DNA of 64,000 bases from Rhabditophanes sp. KR3021. Its lineage: Eukaryota; Nematoda; Chromadorea; Rhabditida; Alloionematidae. This document shows, piece after piece, positions 57,076 to 64,000 of the stretch (position 1 is the first letter of the stretch; each line of letters opens with the position of its first letter). The stretch spans positions 3,906,001 through 3,970,000 of the forward strand of contig CAUJLY010000004.1 of NCBI GenBank assembly GCA_963281155.1. Reading direction: 5' to 3'. A program made the position numbers and the translations under genes. Below the pieces are notes generated by a model that made no database searches, was not told the DNA's origin, and saw nothing but the letters and a program-made list of their open reading frames with translations.

Positions 57076-59098
57076 TTAAGCGTAATAACAGCAAATTTTG
57101 CATCCGTTGCTATTAGTTCTTTGTTGTTGTTGGACAGGAGCTTGTGTTTGAGTAAAAACTGGCCCAGTTCCAAGATTGCAGACAGATTTTCCAGGGCATT
57201 GGTAATTTTGATTACATTGTCCGATTTGAACACCTCCCGAGCAGTTGCAATCATTGCGTTGAACTTGGGGTTGAGTTGGAAGTGGACCTGGTTGAGTAAG
57301 AACTGGGTTAGGTGTTGGAATATTTCCTGGTTGAGCATTGTTAGTGTCGAAGATGCATACTTGTTGTTCTGCTGAAAAGATTGTTCCTACTGCAATTAAC
57401 AAAGAATAAGATTAATAAAGGCTTCTCCGAAAATCTTAATGATTTTAGTTTCATAAGTCAGAAGAAATGTCCAGGAGAAGGATGTAAATTTGCAAGCAAT
57501 CAACATGCAGACCTGAGAGTGCACTGCAAGTCCCAACCCTGTCCTCAATTAAAAAAGAAATGTACAAAAAGGCATCTGAAAGATATAAAATTGACTAATG
57601 ACAATCTTTGCATCGTCTGATGAAGAAACTCCAAAAAGCAACTGTTCGTAAGTCATTCAAAGAAAAGCACTCAGTCTACGTCTTGTTCGACGTTCCTGCT
57701 GGTGTTGAATTGAATAAAGTATCTCTCACTGAATTCAAGGGAGTATTTAGAATGACAAAAGACAAATAATGGCAGTCTATCTTAATGATCTTCACATCAA
57801 CCACATACTCGGTTTGGAGTACGCTATCATACATGGCATGAGAAAAGAACTATCTAATGTGGGTGATTCAGGACAATCAAATTATATTAGGCATTCTAAG
57901 GATCCTGACATTGTCGAAGGAATCAGTGATCTTGATCCTAACGAAATTTTGGAAAATGTATTCTCTCCCATTGTGATGTCTTTTTAATTCTAGTATTTTT
58001 AATAAGTTTTGATTACCTGCACAAGGCATTCTTTGCCAGCGGCCACAGTAAAGATTCTTTGGGGCGGGTTGGCACTGGAGGTAATGGGTTTTGCTTTGTG
58101 GATCAACAGCCAAAGCATCAACCATCCATGAGCAAATTCCTTGGTATTGTGCGTTTTGAATTCCTCCTTGAACTAATTGACAGGCTTGTGGTTGAGAGAT
58201 AGAAGCTTCGGGTTGGTTCTGTGGGCAATAAGTTTGTTGGGTAGAAGTTGTGGTGCATTTGTTGCAATTGCAGTCGTTTTGATAAATTGGTTGAGCAGTG
58301 GTAGCAGTAGGAGTTTGGCAATTGCATCCAGCTTGTCTCTTGGAGCGAGTTGAGATGGTTGTATTTAAAGCTACTGGTTGGAGAATCTCTGGTCTTGGGC
58401 AAACACAGTTAGCATCTCCATTTGGGCAAGTGCAAGATCTTGGTGCTCTTTTGATTTCTTCAACGGTGAAGTATCTGTTGTTTTGGATAGGTGGGCAGAA
58501 ATCATGTTGATCAGCATCGGCGGAATCGCAGATCTTTTGTTGGCGTCTAATGTTAGATACAGTCTTACATTTTCTTGCTGAAGCAACAAATTCGTAGCCT
58601 GGAAGTGGATTCAAAAGTCAATAATTAGATATCGTTGACTGATATTGATGCTTCGGGGTAATCAAAGTAGTAAACCGAATCAGTAAAACTGCCCTCAAAA
58701 ATCAGGTGATTTCTAAATCTATTACCTACTAAATATTAGGCCTGTATATACTTTTTAACATATTTGTACATATGTCTCTCAATAAATTTTTTTAAACTAA
58801 CCAGGAAGGCACTCCCTCAATAGCCAAACGCCCAAATCTCCACGACCATTGGATTCGGCGTCTTGCTTGACACATTCAACGTATCTAATGGGGTCGGCAG
58901 TAGCCTTTGGGAATGAATTGAGTTGGCATATATCGCCCAACACAGCTCTCCAAACTTGGCTTTGAGAATCTTCAGAAGTTTTTTCTAAAATGATGGATTA
59001 GAATATAGATTAGTATAGATTAGTATAGTGTTACCTGAAGCGGATGCACCAATGACAAAAAGAGAAACCAAAATGATTTTAGAAGTAGTAGAAACCAT
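57076..59098 (-). CDS. Secreted Cys-rich chitin-binding-like protein
   Basis: Four exons (59035-59098, 58802-58984, 58017-58598, 57076-57389) encode 380 aa. A signal peptide (MVSTTSKIILVSLFVIGASA) is followed by two segments with the spacing of chitin-binding type-2 (peritrophin-like) modules: RYVECVK...GVWLLRECLPGYEF...KC and HYLQCQPAPKNLYCGRWQRM-PCAG...CIF. The linker and tail are rich in Cys pairs (CNCQT, NDCNCNKC, CPNGDANCVCPRP), Gln, Pro and Thr, and include a basic SKRQ site. Expected in eggshell, gut lining or cuticle matrix. Module assignment rests on Cys and aromatic spacing only. The last intron (57390-58016) holds an antisense element. Confidence 0.7.
57425..57985 (+). pseudogene. 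GIY-YIG family copy 6, in an intron
   Basis: Antisense to the chitin-binding-like gene. The first block (about 57432-57620) has CPGEGCKFASNQHADLRVHC, a pattern like a C2HC zinc knuckle. Next, HSVYVLFDVPAGVELNKVSL and TEFKGVF match the ERCC6-intron copy ([12 protein letters not shown]...FKNPIF). A stop follows, then an unrelated open block at 57769-57987. The YVG strand and catalytic Glu are not recognisable. Membership rests mainly on the shared VYVL-D-PAG block. Confidence 0.45.
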
Positions 59099-61990
59099 GT
59101 TGCTTTGAATTTTGGTAATTGAAGCAAGTGATGATTCCATTGTAGAGACACTCGCTTATATGATAGTTAGTGAAGGGTGGGCCGGATAGGAGGAATAGCT
59201 TGAATGATAATGTTTTACACCTGTCTCATTGAAATCTTAATATTGGGTAAGCAATTGACTAGTCATTGTGGGAGTTATGGTATGAGACTAAGCTTGTTTC
59301 AGTTACTCTTTCTACCTGCGCACCATGAACATATACGATAAAGAAGAAAGTTCCGAAAGCTAAAAAAGAACAAACATTCAATGAAAGTTAATTTTCGTTA
59401 GACCATCTCGATTGTACGTCATCAATACAGATGTAATAAGAAGAGCTAGGACATATGGGTAGTGATAAACCCTTGGGCTTCACATTTGCAAAGACAAGTA
59501 TAATCAAAAGAATAGCCGATTACGCTAACTCGTCTTTGACAAAGTGGCTATTTAGAAAAAAATATTAGTTAAGTGTTTTCCCGGAGATTTTAAATGTTTG
59601 TTCTTATCATTTGGAACAAATCATTTTGTGCTCATGTATTTAAAAGCGGATCTATAAAAAAGACAAACCTGAATAATCCTCGGACATAAAAAAGATGGTG
59701 AGATAGTTTCTATTTACTCATATTCATTTTCACTTGATTACACCAAATGTGACCAACCATTTCAGTTATTTTCAAATCCAGAATGCAAACATTTTCTGTA
59801 ATCATCAAATACAACTGAATATAAGTTAATATGACTTAATACAACTTGCTAAGGGTTTATTTTTTGTCCAAAAAATATCATTTACGCTCTCATCAATTTT
59901 TCTCTTTATTACCGAAAATCGCACTTTAAGAAACAATTAAGAATATTATCCCATTCTTCAAACTTTATCAACATTCTTGACCAACAAATGAAAATAAATT
60001 TTGTGTTTTCGATCAACATATTGCAACACACATTTTTTGAACTTCACCGACCCAGCATCACACTTCAAGCTTATTAAAAGCAAATAATAAACAGGTAAAT
60101 CGAGATTTCAAAAAGGTCTATTATTTTAAGTAATAATTTTAATGTTAGAACGAATGAATCAGACAACCTTGTTAATTGAAATTTCTAAAAATAAATTAAT
60201 TGGATCATTTAAGTATTTTTAATATTGCACATACTTTATCATAAGCATTAATTTAAACTTTTAATAAATTCAATTTTTCCAAAATATTTATGCTTACATG
60301 TTGTTGGATGATTAATTAGTTTGTATATCATTTTGTCTAGTGTATTCTAATTAGCTATGCTTCAATGAGTGCTCTTGTTTTTGCGAATTGTTTGTTTCCA
60401 TGTTTTGAACAGTGCATATTGAAAGTAGCCATTGGTTGAAACATGATCATTGGTAATTATCTCAAGATACGTGATATCACTACAACTTTCTAAATTTTAA
60501 CAGTAAATATTTAAGATGTCAAGTTCATTTTCAAATTTTTTAATTGCAAAATTGTTTTGAACGGGAGCAAATAAGTATAATAGAATACTTATTTCATTAC
60601 ATACCAATCTGGTGTGCTTATTATATTTACGATGTGGGATTCCTCTAATTAAGATACTTGCTATACCTGATAAGTTTAAAGCCTAAAAATATTAAACAGC
60701 TCAAAAGAAGAATATCAGCCAAATAAATTACACCCATTTAGAATAACATTTTTGAGTATACAAATTATATAATGTTTGTTTTTTATCAAAAACCTACTTG
60801 ATAGTGTTTTAAACTATCTAAAAGAATCTATTTAAAGAATAATTAAACGGCATTAAATGTGTGAATAGCAAATATTTAACCTCAAAATTACTTTAAGATA
60901 GTCCGAATCATCATTAAATAAATATTAGCAATAAGCATTCAAGTACACGTGATTAATTTAACTTTACACGTAAATATTTAAACGAATTAATAACTATATT
61001 TTTTGGTGGTGCGCTGTATTTTAGGACCAAATTTTATTTGTAACAACAAATAATAATTTAAAGGCTCACATTTCAAGTATTAAACAATTCAATTATTAGG
61101 TTTTTAATTTCCTTTGTTAGTTCAGATATAAGACAAATACAATACATGTTTTATTGAAAGTAAGAATCATTCCTTCATTTAATATGCAATTTAGAACCAT
61201 TTTTAAAAGACAACTACTATCAAATCAATTGATAAAGGCAAATACTATTTAAATCCCCAAAAAGTATTCTTATTGATGGTCTGAAGGGTCTTTGTGTGGA
61301 TTGTTATTAGCATCGATGAGGCAATAAATGCGCTCTGGATAGTTCAAATTCCAGGTTGGATGGTATCCGGCAGCTTCCCCTCATGATATATAACAAAAAT
61401 CAAAATGAAGAATATATAAGAGTAAATAAAAACACTTATTAAATAACGTTTTACCACAAATACATACTAAAACACCCTTATATGTAGACTTGAATTCTTC
61501 ATAAAATTACTTTAAAAAGTGAAGTATTATAAGGATATGTGTATAAACATCTGTGGTGTCACTTTATCCTGAACATTTATTCATTCTTATGTCCATTAAT
61601 CAATAATAAAGAAAATATTACAAGTTTTGGATGTTCTTAGCTCATGAAATGATATCGTCCTACATTAAAGTAGTACTTTGCGTTATCAAATGATTAACAC
61701 TAACTACAATTTAGAGTGTATTGGAAATTTCCTTTGCTGAAAAGCTTCTAGTTCAATAAACAAAATCAAGCAAATAAGTTATACTTATTCTTAAATATTT
61801 TCACTTCTTCAGATTCAACTTTGACGTGTTGGTTTTGACGGGAAAAACACATACAACATTGGAGTAAAGACTTGTCAACAAATGTTTTTCAATAATAAAT
61901 GAATAACTGGATATATAGTATTTATTAATCTAATAACTAATTTGTATGATTAATAGCTTATAATTAATTAAAATATTGTTCATTTTAGAT
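59099..61990. other. Long intergenic region
   Basis: 2.9 kb, AT-rich. Two weak coding hints: a + strand piece at about 59453-59570 (MGSDKPLGFTFAKTSIIKRI) and a - strand piece at 61270-61377 (EAAGYHPTWNLNYPERIYCL, then a stop at 61270) that looks like an isolated last exon. Neither could be joined to other exons. The rest shows nothing. Confidence 0.4.
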
Positions 61991-63830
61991 ATGCCTCGTG
62001 ACAAGAAGTCATACTCAAGACGTTCTCGATCGCGATCACTCACTCCCGATTATCCTCGTCATCGTTCAAAGTCTCCATCAAAAAGTAGAGACAGGCACAA
62101 AAGTCGGAAATCTAGAAGATATAGCAGGGAAAGACAAACGAGAAGACGCAGTCCAAGCTATGATTCCGATTATCGGCATCCCTCCAAAAACAGCTTGATG
62201 GCTGAAATTATGGGTAAAAGAAGTAAATCCAAGGTCAATGAATCTCCTCCAATTATTAAATTGTTTGAACCTTCACCGGTATTACGATCATCATCACCTC
62301 CCTTATTAAACATTGACAATCTTAGCAAAGAAGGAAAAGAATGGCTTGCAAAGGAAATAGCAGAACGCGTTAGTATTAAAGAAAAACAAATTGATCAAAT
62401 AATTCAAGAGCGAGTCGGAAAAGCAAAAGCCATTCTGGAAAAACAAATCCGTAAGTAGACTAACTGGTTTGTTACTAACTAATGTTACATATAAATACAA
62501 TGAGTTATGAATATAGTAATAATCTATATGTAATATAATAATAATGGTTGTGTATATTAAATGGGAACCGTTAGCAACACATATTCTATCCGATCTAAGA
62601 CAATTATCATTAAGTCTCTTTATTTCTTCCAAAGAAACTACAGTCTTATTCATGCTGCTTTTTGTGTATGTATTACTTCTGATGCCTTAACTGCCTTCTC
62701 ATGTTCCGGTTTCCCCTAGATTTTGCACTTTTATCGTCCAAATTTCTTGATTGGAAACGATCATTTGAGCGAGTATTCTTTCGATCTTCATTGCTCGACG
62801 ATCCATAATAGCTGATTTGACCACTTCCTTCTTATTGTAGAGTATATATGCCATCTCCTTCTTTGTGGGGTATTTCACAGAACACCACTCTCCAATATTT
62901 TACCTGGCAGTTCTATGTTGGGCAAAAGTGGTTGCTTGCACCTCCAATTTGGACATTCTCTGAAACATAAATTGGTTAAGAGGGGATTTAATTGATAATA
63001 GACAGCAAGTTCATAAAACGTTGTTTTAATTCATGATAAATGACAAATTAGCAATAGACATCTTGGTTAGGTCAAATATGTTGCAATTATTTGAATATAA
63101 CCCATTTTTCCTAAAGCAAATTGTGTTGTTATAGAGGGTTACCTGTTGCATTTGCATCCATTATTCATTCAAAAACTAAAAAATGATACAAATACAAACT
63201 AATAGTAAATTTAGGGGAACAAGTTCAAATTGAATTACAGCTAGAAGTTAAGCATATAAAAGTTCTAGAGGAGCAAACACGTTTAAAATGTGAAAAAATG
63301 GAAGCAGATTTAAAGCTAAAAATGGCAGAAGCAGAGGAATCAAATCGGAAGTTGGTATGTTCTATTAAAAACAAACTAGCAGCTCGTGTTCTGCGTGATT
63401 TAGATGCCATGATTAATATCACTTGAATATACATATTTCTGTAATAACCCATAAACGTTGCATAAGCTGCTGCAGAAATATAATTATTGTTGTCTGCGCT
63501 TTGTTAATTTTCAGGACCAAGTATTTGAAACTGTCAATCTATTTTTGTTGACCTATACGCTGTTAAGTTAAGAAGAACATTTGATTAAGTAATAAGCCTC
63601 CAAAATGTCTTCAATATTCTTTAATTTAAAAATTTTCATTTCAAACGGCTAATGGAGTATTTTTTTAGAGTGCTGATAGACTCAGTATGCTTGACGTTAA
63701 GAGTAAGTTGGAAACTGAACGAGCTCTTATCATGAAAGAAAGGGAATCTCAGAAAAAGAGTGAACAGTGCCTTATTCTAAACAAATCTGGTGTCTCACGG
63801 ACTAAAATTGCGTTCTCTTTTGCCAAGTAA
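61991..63830 (+). CDS. ARGLU1: Arginine and glutamate-rich protein 1 (ARGLU1)
   Basis: Three exons (61991-62450, 63215-63354, 63669-63830) encode 253 aa. The N-terminal third is Arg/Ser-rich (RRSRSRSLTPDYPRHRSKSP). A Glu/Lys-rich helical region follows from NIDNLSKEGKEWLAKEIAER onward. The C-terminus SEQCLILNKSGVSRTKIAFS aligns with the conserved ARGLU1 end (EEQKIILGKGKSRPKLSFSL). The family works in alternative splicing and as a Mediator-linked transcription coactivator. An acceptor CATTTTAG lies two bases before the ATG, a likely trans-splice site. The first intron is 764 nt and carries antisense coding-like sequence. Confidence 0.85.
62570..62990 (-). other. Antisense ORF remnant in ARGLU1 intron 1
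   Basis: On the minus strand the intron reads EWCSVKYPTKKEMAYILYNK and KEVVKSAIMDRRAMKIERIL in one open frame of about 60 codons. A neighbouring frame gives SNEDRKNTRSNDRFQSRNLD and an Arg-rich end. The first part resembles an RRM C-terminal half, the second an RS/RN tail, so it may be a decayed RNA-binding protein gene. No GIY-YIG motif was found. Orientation is again opposite to the host. Confidence 0.35.
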
Positions 63831-64000
63831 TATATGTGGTTGATCTTCTGACCGTCTGTATAGTAATGTACCTCTATCGGAACTTTAAAATATTTGTAAA
63901 TACGTAATTATACAATAGAATGCGGAAACAATATGAATCATTCCTAGCGTCAAGTTGCCATGATGATACTTCACACTTGTTTCGATAAAGTATGCATATT

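Noticed and set aside
57660..57750. Similarity of HSVYVLFDVPAGVELNKVSL to the DIX domain of Dishevelled/Axin
   Set aside because: The other copies continue with a YVG strand and an ITN-DHG tail that DIX lacks; the GIY-YIG reading explains more of the shared motifs.
1..64000. CRISPR arrays, bacterial operons or viral genomes
   Set aside because: Pervasive GT-AG introns and animal housekeeping genes show nuclear eukaryotic DNA; no regularly spaced identical repeats were seen.

Overview
The window is AT-rich eukaryotic nuclear DNA, most likely from a nematode. The support is very short introns (mostly 39-55 nt), a one-exon seven-helix chemoreceptor that looks like the nematode Sre family, a decayed CK1/TTBK-like kinase of the kind expanded in nematodes, and splice acceptors placed a few bases before several start codons, as expected for spliced-leader trans-splicing. 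Most gene models were assembled by hand; wherever exons were summed the splice phases close, with two single-base exceptions that lie in homopolymer runs.

Layout. 1.6-2.4 kb: Tra2-like splicing factor (+). 2.8-9.1 kb: dihydropyrimidine dehydrogenase (-). 10-12.3 kb: glycerate kinase and a small secreted protein (+). 12.4-13.8 kb: PRL-type phosphatase (-). 16.2-19.6 kb: peroxisomal sarcosine/pipecolate oxidase (+). 19.9-23.6 kb: Neuralized-like RING ligase, kinase pseudogene, chemoreceptor (+). 24.5-25.8 kb: first SBCAD-like acyl-CoA dehydrogenase (+). 26.5-28.6 kb: possible membrane protein and SPSB/Gustavus adaptor (-). 30.9-37.6 kb: coiled-coil protein (+), NOC3L (-), SAYSD1 (+), NOP56 (+). 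37.9-40.4 kb: small membrane protein and second acyl-CoA dehydrogenase (+). 40.5-44.9 kb: POFUT1, short Qc-SNARE, micro-protein, MRPS5 (-). 45.1-49.5 kb: ERCC6/CSB (+). 51.9-55.3 kb: alpha-mannosidase II (-). 57-59.1 kb: secreted chitin-binding-like protein (-). 62-63.8 kb: ARGLU1 (+).

Main discovery. A dispersed, degenerate multicopy gene family is scattered through the window. Its best conserved part resembles the metazoan LEM-3/ANKLE1-type GIY-YIG nuclease fold: a Y-x-x-x-LDPR-like strand, a [VI][FY]Y[VI]G strand, then a conserved Glu and an ITN-x-DHG tail. Five recognisable copies lie inside introns of host genes (DPYD, PIPOX, a small membrane protein, ERCC6, the chitin-binding-like protein), all antisense to the host. 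Four further long introns also hold antisense ORF remnants. Three of these long introns contain, 44-49 nt from their 5' end, an acceptor butted against a new donor (AG|GT or AG|G|GT). In NOP56 this implies a one-nucleotide exon. In PIPOX the long intron is bounded by an 18/20-match direct repeat that includes both splice sites. Together these suggest mobile or duplicated segments that enter introns, or create them, and bring their own splice sites.

The remaining genes are mostly housekeeping: ribosome biogenesis and quality control (NOC3L, SAYSD1, NOP56, MRPS5), splicing (Tra2, ARGLU1), transcription-coupled repair (ERCC6), glycosylation (POFUT1, mannosidase II) and intermediary metabolism (DPYD, GLYCTK, PIPOX, two SBCAD paralogues).
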